Positions 34,419 to 42,443 of a stretch of DNA of 64,000 bases are shown here, one piece after another; the stretch's first letter is position 1, and the number at the start of each line of letters is the position of its first letter. The translations under genes were made by a program, and so were the position numbers. The notes below the pieces were generated by a model. The model was not told where the DNA came from, searched no databases, and saw nothing but the letters and a program-made list of their open reading frames with translations. This DNA comes from Vibrio mediterranei (GTDB lineage: Bacteria > Pseudomonadota > Gammaproteobacteria > Enterobacterales > Vibrionaceae): NCBI RefSeq assembly GCF_900088415.1, contig NZ_FLLQ01000007.1:124001-188000 (forward strand), read 5' to 3'.

Positions 34419-35309
34419 ATGAAACTACAATTCGAAAATATTGTTTCGTTCGTAGCTGTAGTTGACGAAGGTTCATTTAGCTCCGCTGCTCGTAAGCTTG
34501 GTAAATCCCAATCTACTGTTAGCACTGCTGTTCAGAATCTAGAGTCAGACTTAGGCTTCAATTTATTTAACAGACAACACTCTAAAGTCTGGTTGACTGA
34601 AAAAGGGAAACGCTTGTTCCATTTATCGACACCGGTTGTGTCGAAGTATCGTGAGTTGATTACAACCGCGAAGCAAATGAATATATCAGAGCAAATTGTC
34701 TACCGTGTGGGTATTGACCCTTTGGTGTTCAATAAAGAAGTGAAGAAAACTCTGTTGGACTTCTCTGAAGCATTTCCCAACGTCGATTTGGTCGTTGTTA
34801 CTAAACCAAGTTTCGTTTTGGGTAACTACATTAACGAGGGGAAAATAGATCTTGCGTTAGGGAATCCTTATCACAAGACTGATAATGACTTTAACATAGA
34901 CGAACTATTTCACGTTAACTGTTGGTGGGTCGCTCATGAAGACTTAAAATCCGTTAAAAGTCATCCCTCCCAACGAGTGCTGTTAATGGATGGCATTGAG
35001 GAGTTACTCAATCTCTCAAACATAGCCTCATACAACTTATGGAGGCTTGATGACTTAGGAACTATTATCGATCTGTGCAAAGCTCAACGTGGCATTGCGT
35101 TTTTGCCTGAGTTCCTTATCGACAAAAACATGAAAGACAGCAAACTAAAAGTAATTACCGACCACCCCGATTTCTTTGGCAAAAAAGTCGTTGCCTCCCT
35201 TTTCTGGCCGGTACATTCTGACTTCAGTTTGTTTAATCAATGGATCAAAGGAAAACTGCAAACTAGTGTAAGTAGAAAACAATCATTCATTGCAGATTTA
35301 GCACAATAG
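34419..35309 (+). CDS. LysR-family regulator divergent from tad locus 2
   Basis: 296 residues. N-terminal HTH (IVSFVAVVDEGSFSSAARKL, GKSQSTVSTAVQNLESDLGF), LysR substrate-binding domain. Divergent from the second flp across 471 bp, so it probably controls tad locus 2. Paralog of 18920-19771. The ligand is unknown. Confidence 0.88.
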   Translation: MKLQFENIVSFVAVVDEGSFSSAARKLGKSQSTVSTAVQNLESDLGFNLFNRQHSKVWLTEKGKRLFHLSTPVVSKYRELITTAKQMNISEQIVYRVGIDPLVFNKEVKKTLLDFSEAFPNVDLVVVTKPSFVLGNYINEGKIDLALGNPYHKTDNDFNIDELFHVNCWWVAHEDLKSVKSHPSQRVLLMDGIEELLNLSNIASYNLWRLDDLGTIIDLCKAQRGIAFLPEFLIDKNMKDSKLKVITDHPDFFGKKVVASLFWPVHSDFSLFNQWIKGKLQTSVSRKQSFIADLAQ

Positions 35310-35430
35310 CTCCTGCGCTCAGTATACACCACACTCAAGTCAGCAGCGTTGCGTTCCCAGAGTGAGATAATTACGCTTTGTTCCCTCAAGCCATAGAGTC
35401 AGGCAAAGATAAAACTTTAGGCATAAAAAA

Positions 35431-35452
35431 GCCGTCACCTAGCGATGACGGC
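35431..35452 (-). terminator. Terminator of the GAPDH gene
   Basis: GCCGTCA (35431-35437) pairs with TGACGGC (35446-35452). On the minus strand the stem is followed by TTTTTTATG, a proper intrinsic terminator 25 bp after the gene's stop; lysR2 converges on it. Confidence 0.85.
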
Positions 35453-35476
35453 AATATCTAGCAGTGAATGTCGGAT

Positions 35477-36934
35477 TTACACAACAGCTGGGTAGGTTTT
35501 GTATTTCACGCCCATCATCTGTTCCATGCAATGTACAACTTGGCAACTGTAGCCAAATTCATTGTCGTACCAGATGTACAATACGCAGCGATTATCTTGT
35601 GCGATTGTCGCTTGGCCGTCTACGATACCTGGATGACGAGCACCAACTAAATCAGTCGAAACAATCTCTGTTGAATCGGTATAGTCTATTTGTGCCGATA
35701 GAGATGAGGTAAGAGAGATTTCACGCAAGTACGCATTAAGCTCATCTTTTGAGGTTTCTTTTTCAAGATTTAAGTTCGCCACCGCCATCGAGACATTAGG
35801 TGTTGGGACACGAATAGCGTTACCACTTAGTTTGCCTGCCAACTCCGGAAGCGCTTTGGCAACAGCTTTTGCTGCACCCGTTGATGTTAAAACCATATTC
35901 AAAGAAGCAGAACGTCCGCGACGGTCACCTTTATGATAGTTATCAATAAGGTTTTGATCATTCGTGTATGAGTGAACCGTCTCAATGTGGCCCGAAATAA
36001 TGCCATACTTATCATTGACCGCTTTTAAAGTCGGAGTAATCGCGTTGGTCGTACAGCTCGCTGCCGATACAATAGTATCCCCCTCGAGAATCGACTCATG
36101 GTTCACACCAAATACGATATTTTTAATGTCACCCTTACCCGGAGCAGTCAGTAACACTTTGTTTGCGCCATTGCACGCTACGTGCTGACCTAAACCTTCA
36201 GCATCACGCCACACGCCAGTATTATCGACAACCAGTGCATTGTTGATTCCGTATTCGGTATAGTCCACGTCAGCAGGGCTGTTGGCATAGATAATTTGAA
36301 TATAATTACCGTTGACAATCAGCGCTTTATTCTCTTCATCAACTACTATGCTGCCATTGAACTGGCCGTGCACAGAGTCACGACGCAAAAGGCTCGCACG
36401 TTTTTGTAAGTCACCGTCACGCCCACCACGAACTACAATCGCTCTAAGAGTCAGTGGGTAACCTGGGCCACTCTTCTCGACCAAGATACGAGTTAGTAGA
36501 CGACCAATACGACCAAAGCCATATAAGACGACATCACGAGACTCAAGAGCAGCATTGCTCTCAATGCTCTCAACTAATGCTGTCATTAAGAAATCATCGA
36601 TGTTTTGTTCATTATCGTTATTCGCCCAATACTGTTGAGCTAGTTGGCCGATATCGATGCAGCATGGAGACAGATTTAATTGAGATAGTTTTTCGATGAG
36701 AGGAGCAGTTTGAACAATGTTGATGGCTTGAGGGGAATAGTGGCGTGATACGCGATGAGTTTTAATAATGTCGATAGTCGTTGCGTTGACGAGAGTTTTG
36801 CCGAACAACAGTATTTCAACGCCCTTCTCTCTATACAGTCGACCTAAGATAGGTAGCATGGACTCAGCGAGTGTTTGGTTTAGTTGCCACTGATTCTGGT
36901 GAATTTCAGTTTGCGAGATGTTGCTATTACTCAT
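35477..36934 (-). CDS. Long-form glyceraldehyde-3-phosphate dehydrogenase
   Basis: 485 residues from ATG 36934 (MSNSNISQTE); an in-frame ATG at 36991 would add 19 residues with no better SD. GAPDH domains: NAD fold GFGRIGR at 139-145, catalytic Cys in SAASCTTNAITP, and YDNEFGY near the C-terminus. Unlike the usual 330-residue enzyme it has about 135 extra N-terminal residues that I do not recognise (part of a known longer bacterial GAPDH group, from memory). It oxidises glyceraldehyde 3-phosphate to 1,3-bisphosphoglycerate or works in reverse; cofactor choice is not decidable here. Confidence 0.88.
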   Translation of the reverse strand: MSNSNISQTEIHQNQWQLNQTLAESMLPILGRLYREKGVEILLFGKTLVNATTIDIIKTHRVSRHYSPQAINIVQTAPLIEKLSQLNLSPCCIDIGQLAQQYWANNDNEQNIDDFLMTALVESIESNAALESRDVVLYGFGRIGRLLTRILVEKSGPGYPLTLRAIVVRGGRDGDLQKRASLLRRDSVHGQFNGSIVVDEENKALIVNGNYIQIIYANSPADVDYTEYGINNALVVDNTGVWRDAEGLGQHVACNGANKVLLTAPGKGDIKNIVFGVNHESILEGDTIVSAASCTTNAITPTLKAVNDKYGIISGHIETVHSYTNDQNLIDNYHKGDRRGRSASLNMVLTSTGAAKAVAKALPELAGKLSGNAIRVPTPNVSMAVANLNLEKETSKDELNAYLREISLTSSLSAQIDYTDSTEIVSTDLVGARHPGIVDGQATIAQDNRCVLYIWYDNEFGYSCQVVHCMEQMMGVKYKTYPAVV

Positions 36935-37144
36935 AGTAACTGGGGGACCTCTATAAGTTAAAGGCTCGTTACTCTTGAATGTAGGGTACAAGAGATAAGG
37001 AGCTGTTTTGGGGATGTAATTGTGTTGTTATTTTTTATGCGCAGAAGTGTAACAAACAGAGACTTAATCTGCTAGGAAAAATAATTGACAGAATATATAA
37101 GGAAAAGTGTGACTTAAGTAGAATTAATACAAGGTATGATGCCA

Positions 37145-37174
37145 ACCTTAGTCGTAAAAGAACCTGACTAAGGT
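37145..37174. repeat. Hairpin in the GAPDH/SIP gap
   Basis: ACCTTAGTC (37145-37153) and GACTAAGGT (37166-37174) form a 9-bp stem. TTTTT follows on the plus strand at a distance of 8 bp, but no plus-strand gene lies upstream. The 328-bp gap 36935-37262 shows nothing else. Confidence 0.35.
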
Positions 37175-37262
37175 CGAGCTTATTTTTCGCATTCAATCAA
37201 GAAAAGGAATGGTTAACTCAACACCATCCCTCTCATTAATGCATTACTAGGGAATATAGTGG

Positions 37263-38033
37263 CTAGTTGGACTCAAACTCTTCGTGATCTTGCTTTTTAA
37301 TCACTTTGTGACCATCTTCTGCCACCCCTCGCTTCCAATAGCTACTGATATAGATGTCTTGACGTGGAATCTCTTTTTCGTTGCGGAAATAACGGCGAAG
37401 TGCTCTCATTTCATCAAATTCACAAGCACACCAAACGAAAGGTGAGCCTGTTAACCAATCTAAGTCCTCTGATGTTTTAGACAAAGAGTCAGTGGTCCAA
37501 ATCAGTCTGATGCCCTCTGGGATGTCCAATATTTGTTCATCAGCGCTGTCTTCTATTTGAATCACAGCATATCCTTTTGCATCGCTTGGGAGCATTTTTA
37601 GCTTAACCGCTAACGCTGGTAAAGAAGTCATGTCTGCATTGAAGAAAAACCAGTCTTTACTAGTATCAACATCTTGAAGAGTTCCTGGCCCCATGATGGA
37701 TATCATATCGCCCTCTTTCGCAGAACTCGCCCAGCGTGCACCAAATCCGCACAACTTGTCTTCAGTAATATGAGTAACGAAATCGACATCCATTTCACCT
37801 GAGTCGACATTAAGGCTTCTTATGGTATAGGTACGCAATTTGGGGCGATTATCTTCCGAAAGCCCGGTGATATCTGTACCGCCATGTTCATTAAACAAGA
37901 ACTTAATATAGCCACCGACACTATCCGATGGAAAGGCCTTCAGTTCTTCTGAATAAAAAGAAATACGTAGCATGTTAGGAGAAAGTGGATGCACTTTAGT
38001 GACTTTGAGAGTCTTAGGACGTGGCTTTTTCAT
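37263..38033 (-). CDS. Siderophore-interacting protein (FAD-dependent ferric-siderophore reductase)
   Basis: 256 residues, SIP/ViuB type: an FAD-binding N-terminal half (RTYTIRSLNVDSGEMDVDFV) and a C-terminal NAD(P)H-like half (WFFFNADMTSLPALAVKL; FVWCACEFDEMRALRRYFR; ISSYWKRGVAEDGH). It releases iron by reducing ferric siderophores in the cytoplasm. A Fur-like site overlaps its immediate upstream region (38042-38060), so it is probably iron-repressed. It stands alone, with no transporter next to it. Confidence 0.9.
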   Translation of the reverse strand: MKKPRPKTLKVTKVHPLSPNMLRISFYSEELKAFPSDSVGGYIKFLFNEHGGTDITGLSEDNRPKLRTYTIRSLNVDSGEMDVDFVTHITEDKLCGFGARWASSAKEGDMISIMGPGTLQDVDTSKDWFFFNADMTSLPALAVKLKMLPSDAKGYAVIQIEDSADEQILDIPEGIRLIWTTDSLSKTSEDLDWLTGSPFVWCACEFDEMRALRRYFRNEKEIPRQDIYISSYWKRGVAEDGHKVIKKQDHEEFESN

Positions 38034-38041
38034 GATTTTCT

Positions 38042-38060
38042 CTTAATGATTATTGTTTTC
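38042..38060. promoter_or_regulatory. Fur-box-like site upstream of the SIP gene
   Basis: CTTAATGATTATTGTTTTC agrees with the 19-bp Fur consensus at 13 positions by eye. It starts 9 bp upstream of the start codon, near enough to block transcription or early elongation. Confidence 0.5.
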
Positions 38061-38277
38061 ATTTAAGTCTATCATAACAATTCCAATTGTTACGCTCTAT
38101 TTTCATTGCTTTACACTTCACATTCTTTAACGAACGAGTTTCATCGACTCAAACACCTCTCAAATCTCGCGGCTAACATCATTTCATATGGAATGCTATA
38201 AAACACCGCTCATTATTTGACCAGCTTCAAATTTACTCCTATGTTTGATAAACCGCTCACGGCAAAGGAGGTAAAAC

Positions 38278-38499
38278 ATGAAGAAAATGAGCAAGGCATA
38301 TCGCATGCAAATCATCAAGGAAGTAGCTGAGAAAAAACGCCGCGACCAGTTCGATGATCCTATGGCGGTCTACATAAACCATCTATTAGATGAAAGGCCA
38401 CAAGCGGATAATGTCGTTGAATATAAACAAGAATTCAGTGGAAATTACTTTGATGAGAGCATAGGGGGATGGATCAGTAAAACTTGGCAGAGCAAATAA
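38278..38499 (+). CDS. Small hypothetical protein, 73 aa
   Basis: 73 residues behind an unusually strong SD (AAAGGAGGT, 6 bp before the ATG). N-terminal half is basic (KKMSKAYRMQIIKEVAEKKRRDQ), C-terminal half acidic and aromatic (GNYFDESIGGWIS). No signal peptide or TM. Not recognised. It stands alone between divergent SIP and convergent ridA. Confidence 0.65.
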   Translation: MKKMSKAYRMQIIKEVAEKKRRDQFDDPMAVYINHLLDERPQADNVVEYKQEFSGNYFDESIGGWISKTWQSK

Positions 38500-38572
38500 C
38501 ATATTCGCTTCACTCAACCACATGATTAATTTAATCTGAAAACTTGGGACTGAGCAGAAAAGCTCACTATGA

Positions 38573-38594
38573 GGCGCCATAATCTAGCGGCGCC
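38573..38594. terminator. GGCGCC hairpin between the small gene and ridA
   Basis: GGCGCC (38573-38578), 10-nt spacer, GGCGCC (38589-38594); it can fold in both directions and lies between convergent genes. No strong T-tract. Confidence 0.4.
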
Positions 38595-38617
38595 CCCAGA
38601 ACTTATTTCTTATATCA

Positions 38618-39004
38618 CTAGCCTTTTCTAACCGCTATTACCTCGATCTCTACTTTTGCATCCATAGGAAGACGCGCGACTTCTACACAAGACCTTGCGG
38701 GGAAAGGAGCATTGTGAGCATTAAAGAACGCTTCATAAGCAGCATTGACTAAAGCAAAATCGTTGAGGTCTTTGACAAACACTGTCGTTTTTACAATATT
38801 ACTTGCTTCCAAGCCAGCTTCCTTGACGATAGCCAATGCATTGGTTAACGACTGAGTTGCCTGCTCCGCCACATCTTCAACCATTGCCTTAGTTTCGGGG
38901 TCAATTGGCAACTGCCCTGAAGTAATAACCATATCACCAAATGTAACGCCTTGAACATAAGGGCCAATAGCAGCTGGTGCGTTATTTGTAGCTATTGCAG
39001 TCAT
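38618..39004 (-). CDS. ridA: RidA family enamine/imine deaminase
   Basis: 128 residues, the standard length. Family blocks: GPYVQGVTFGDMVITSGQ near the N-terminus and PARSCVEVARLP with the conserved Arg near 105, then EIEVIAVRKG. RidA hydrolyses reactive 2-aminoacrylate made by PLP enzymes. Its place 82 bp after tnaB in the tna cluster suits detoxification of aminoacrylate from tryptophanase or related reactions. A trimeric cytoplasmic enzyme by family knowledge. Confidence 0.93.
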   Translation of the reverse strand: MTAIATNNAPAAIGPYVQGVTFGDMVITSGQLPIDPETKAMVEDVAEQATQSLTNALAIVKEAGLEASNIVKTTVFVKDLNDFALVNAAYEAFFNAHNAPFPARSCVEVARLPMDAKVEIEVIAVRKG

Positions 39005-39085
39005 AGTTGTCTCCTCTTGTTTTTATCTGGTTAAGCTAGCTCGTCTTTTGCAAGCACAAGCTAGCTGCGAATAGTTGTTTAAGGT

Positions 39086-40303
39086 TTAGCCAACAAATGT
39101 CGGCAACAGACCCATCATAGAAAGGATGTGGAACACCGCAGTCAGGACACCAAAAGTAATCACTAGAGTAATCATCACCTGACCGCCAGGTGCTTTAAAT
39201 CCATCAGCGCCTGCATGCACTTCGCGTGTTTTCTTCGCCAATAATGCCGGGATGATACATGCCCATACCGTTGCCGCAGCACCCGCGTAGCCAATAGCGA
39301 TCACGAAACCAAATGGGAATAGCAGAGACATAACAAGTGGCGGTAGGAAGGTAACGAGCCATGTTTTGGTGCGACCTTGTTTTGTATCTTCGAACTTAAA
39401 GAAATCTGCAAGGAAATCAAAAACACCCAGACCAACACCAATAAATGAAGACAAAATTGCTGCCATTGAGAAAGTATTGATTGCGTTCGCGACTTTATCT
39501 GACTCAATTACTGAGCCAAGAGCTTTTAGCAATGCATCTACATTACCACCCTGCTCGATAACTGGGCCGAAGTTTGCTCTAGGAAGATTGCCGAAAATAC
39601 TAAATAGCCATAGGAAATAAAGACTAAGTGCGATAACAGTACCGCCTAGAATGGCGTATTTGGCTTTTGTCTCTTCACCGTAATAAGCGCGCATTGAAGA
39701 CACTGAGTGATGGTATCCAAATGAGGTCAGTGCTACAGGCAACATTGCCATGGCGTATGGCGCATAAGCATTCTCTTCACTAATGGTATCGAAAAGTACC
39801 GCCATATTTACTTTCACAGCCAAGCCCGATACACCAAACACAAAGCTTAGAATCATGAAAGCAATTAGCACAACCGAAATTCGGTCTACCGCACGGGTTG
39901 AATGCCAAACAAACGCAGAAAAAATCAAGACAAAAAGAACGGATGCGATTTTAGCATTAAGACCGAGTACATCCTGTAATATAAGTCCTGAAGAAGTAAT
40001 GTAGGCGTAGAGTAAAATACCACCCACGAAATACACTGTAATGTTGTTAATAAGATTAATCTTATCGCCTAATAAGTCCTTTGTAACTGTGTCAAAAGAC
40101 ACTTTTAATTCGTAGTGTTTGAATGCTTCCAATAGCATCCAACCAGAAATTGTCATGACCACCATAGTTATTGCGATGGCCAACATCGACCAAATAGTCC
40201 AGGCGCCAGCACCTGCACTTGGTAGGCCCAACATACCAGCGCCTACACAGACACTCGCTATAATACAGGCACCACCTATCAGAGACGGATTCTTTTTCAT
40301 CAT
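39086..40303 (-). CDS. tnaB: Tryptophan/tyrosine-type permease (HAAAP family)
   Basis: 405 residues, about 11 TM helices. Starts MMKKNPSLIGGACIIASVCV, with the family's GAGMLGLP motif near 22-28. Location directly downstream of tnaA supports tryptophan import as the substrate supply for tryptophanase (TnaB). A start three bases later is possible. A terminator lies between tnaA and this gene, so read-through or a separate promoter is expected. Confidence 0.88.
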   Translation of the reverse strand: MMKKNPSLIGGACIIASVCVGAGMLGLPSAGAGAWTIWSMLAIAITMVVMTISGWMLLEAFKHYELKVSFDTVTKDLLGDKINLINNITVYFVGGILLYAYITSSGLILQDVLGLNAKIASVLFVLIFSAFVWHSTRAVDRISVVLIAFMILSFVFGVSGLAVKVNMAVLFDTISEENAYAPYAMAMLPVALTSFGYHHSVSSMRAYYGEETKAKYAILGGTVIALSLYFLWLFSIFGNLPRANFGPVIEQGGNVDALLKALGSVIESDKVANAINTFSMAAILSSFIGVGLGVFDFLADFFKFEDTKQGRTKTWLVTFLPPLVMSLLFPFGFVIAIGYAGAAATVWACIIPALLAKKTREVHAGADGFKAPGGQVMITLVITFGVLTAVFHILSMMGLLPTFVG

Positions 40304-40385
40304 TCTGTTCTCATCAAATTCACGTTATTAGATTAGGGAGACTCCCCTACTTCTCTGCTTTTATTTTTTGTATTGCTAGAGAAAA

Positions 40386-40411
40386 AGAGCGCAGCCAAAT
40401 GACTGCGCTCT
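40386..40411 (-). terminator. Terminator downstream of tnaA
   Basis: AGAGCGCAG (40386-40394) pairs with CTGCGCTCT (40403-40411), 8-nt loop; on the minus strand TTTTCTC follows. It lies 7 bp after the tnaA stop. Confidence 0.85.
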
Positions 40412-40418
40412 GAAGTGG

Positions 40419-41879
40419 TTATGCTTCTTCGAGCACTTTCGCTTCTGCTGGATTAACTACGGGTTCAACTTCTTTTAATCGAGCAGTAAAGTGACGTAAA
40501 ACTTCGGGCTCATAAGTGAAATCCAATCCTTTCACTTTATGCGCGTTCTCTTTCACTTTCTCAAATGCTTCAATAACGTAATCCATATGCGTTTGAGTAT
40601 AAGTAGCACGTGGAATTGTTAAGCGAAGCAATTCAGCTGGACATGGATGCTGTTTGCCAGTTGCAGGATCGCGACCTAGAAGTAGTGAACCGATTTCCAC
40701 TGCACGAATGCCAGCTACTTTATAAAGCTCACAAGCAAGAGCGTGTGCAGGGAATTGGTCTGCTGGAATATGAGGTAGCAATTTACCTGCATCAACGAAC
40801 GCTGCGTGACCACCCGCTTGCTGACAGACGACGCCTATAGCTTCTAGGCCATCGACTAGGTATTGGATTTGGTTAATGCGGTACTCTAACCAGTCTTGAC
40901 GCATACCGTCGTACAGACCTACTGCTAGACGCTCCATTGCGCCACCTTCTAGGCCACCGTATGTAGGGAAACCTTCTTGAACCACACATAGAGTACGACA
41001 GTCAGTATATACATCCATGAAAGATTCATCTTTGAAGCACAATAAGCCGCCCATTTGAACCATTGCGTCTTTCTTCGCAGACATTGCTAGGCCATCAGCA
41101 TACTTGTAAGACTCACGAGTGATCTCTTCAATAGTCCAATCTTTATATCCAGGTTCACGTTGCTGGACAAAGTATGCGTTTTCAGCATAGCGAGCAGAGT
41201 CCATAATGACCGGAATATCGTATTTTTGTGCGATTTCATATACCGCTTTTAAGTTCGCGATAGAGACTGGCTGACCACCCGCAGAGTTACACGTGATTGT
41301 ACTTACGATGTAAGGCACGTTAGCTGGGCCAGCTTCAATGATAGCTTCTTCTAACTTCTCTAAGTCAAAGTTACCTTTAAAGTCTGCATTTACTGCTGTA
41401 TCAAACGCGTCTTTTGTATAAACGTTCTTAGCTACGCAGCAGTTCACTTGAGTGTGACCTTGTGTAGTATCAAAGAAGTAGTTAGACAGTGCTACCATCT
41501 TTGAACGGTCCAAACCTTTCTCTTTTTCACGCTTTTTAATTAGTACAGGGATGTAGATCTGTTCAGCACCACGACCTTGGTGAGTCGGAATGGTCAGTTC
41601 ATAACCAAAGATGTCTTTTACTGCGTTAGCTAAAGCGTAATAGCTGCGGCTACCACTGTATGCTTCATCACCGCGTAGCATTGCTGCTTGCATATCTTGA
41701 GTAATTGAACCTGTACCACTGTCTGTTAGTAGATCAATAAATACATCTTCACTATCTAGTAGGAATGGGTTCATACCCGCTTTAATAATTGCTTCTTCAC
41801 GGTACTCACGCGTAGTACGTTTTACTGGCTCAACAACGCGAATACGGAACGGTTCTGGTAGATGTTTGAAGTTTTCCAT
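40419..41879 (-). CDS. tnaA: Tryptophanase
   Basis: 486 residues, slightly longer than the 471-residue E. coli enzyme. PLP-dependent; cleaves L-tryptophan to indole, pyruvate and ammonium. PLP-binding Lys270 is in SAKKDAMVQMGG; other landmarks: SGSRSYYAL, TITCNSAGGQPVS, IMDSARYAENAYF. A C-terminal tail of about 15 residues is extra. Preceded by the tnaC leader. Indole acts as a signal in vibrios (established knowledge). Confidence 0.97.
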   Translation of the reverse strand: MENFKHLPEPFRIRVVEPVKRTTREYREEAIIKAGMNPFLLDSEDVFIDLLTDSGTGSITQDMQAAMLRGDEAYSGSRSYYALANAVKDIFGYELTIPTHQGRGAEQIYIPVLIKKREKEKGLDRSKMVALSNYFFDTTQGHTQVNCCVAKNVYTKDAFDTAVNADFKGNFDLEKLEEAIIEAGPANVPYIVSTITCNSAGGQPVSIANLKAVYEIAQKYDIPVIMDSARYAENAYFVQQREPGYKDWTIEEITRESYKYADGLAMSAKKDAMVQMGGLLCFKDESFMDVYTDCRTLCVVQEGFPTYGGLEGGAMERLAVGLYDGMRQDWLEYRINQIQYLVDGLEAIGVVCQQAGGHAAFVDAGKLLPHIPADQFPAHALACELYKVAGIRAVEIGSLLLGRDPATGKQHPCPAELLRLTIPRATYTQTHMDYVIEAFEKVKENAHKVKGLDFTYEPEVLRHFTARLKEVEPVVNPAEAKVLEEA

Positions 41880-42093
41880 TTTAATTTACCTAATATATTC
41901 ATTTCTTATCTAATATTTAATTAGCGATCAAAAAGATAAGAAATATAATTAAAGAGAACCCTATCCAGAATATATATCCAGATACGATTTAGTTTTGTTT
42001 CTATATTTAATCTATGAACATACTTAAACCATTACGACAATAATGCACGTTCTTGCATATTGATTCATTAGGGATAGCTGTACATAGGCTATG

Positions 42094-42109
42094 CGCACTG
42101 GACAGTGCG
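42094..42109 (-). promoter_or_regulatory. Hairpin in the tnaC-tnaA spacer
   Basis: CGCACTG, 2-nt loop, CAGTGCG, beginning 11 nt after the tnaC stop. The spacer 41880-42119 (240 nt) is where Rho-dependent termination would act in a tna attenuation system; a cytosine-rich rut segment was not proven by eye. Confidence 0.4.
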
Positions 42110-42119
42110 AGAGACAGGG

Positions 42120-42194
42120 TTATCTCGAAGGGAAGAAGAAAGCGATTTTGTAATCTAGAGTAATCCAGATACTTGTGATGTTGAACTTTTCCAT
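42120..42194 (-). CDS. tnaC: TnaC leader peptide
   Basis: 24 residues (75 bp) on the minus strand, too short for ordinary gene calling; RBS region AGTAGGTAAACAA precedes the ATG. Trp10, Asp14 and Pro22 have exactly the spacing of the E. coli W12-D16-P24 residues that stall the ribosome with tryptophan bound (W-x3-D-x7-P). Here two residues (SR) follow the Pro before the stop. A promoter TTGTTA-N16-TATTCT is visible at 42294-42321 (minus strand). Tryptophan-induced antitermination of tnaA is inferred. Confidence 0.88.
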   Translation of the reverse strand: MEKFNITSIWITLDYKIAFFFPSR

Positions 42195-42443
42195 TTGTTT
42201 ACCTACTTGAGATGTTCAATACCTTGCTGAGTGAGGTATATTCCAAAGTAACTAAGTTAATTATCTATAATTAACCGTACATGTCATCACTATAGAATAT
42301 AATTTGAGAAGTCGCTAACAAAAAAGTTGATTATGAAGGATATACAGCTGTTTAATAAAGATTATTTTTGACGACGATCAACACAGCGTACTAGTTAATA
42401 AAAGCACTTCGAGACATTAATAAAAATAGATCTATAAATATCA
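42195..42443. promoter_or_regulatory. tna promoter region
   Basis: 249 bp between the ab-hydrolase gene stop and tnaC. A -35-like TTGTTA and -10-like TATTCT on the minus strand lie at 42316-42321 and 42294-42299. I did not find a convincing CRP site, although CRP control is usual for tna operons. Confidence 0.4.

Noticed and set aside
36935..36991. Longer GAPDH start at ATG 36991
   Set aside because: The added 19 residues have no family support, and the ATG at 36934 is as well placed; the choice is not certain.
42360..42390. CRP site upstream of tnaC
   Set aside because: The best candidate (TGTTGATCGTCGTCA on the minus strand) matches too few consensus bases and sits too far from the likely promoter.
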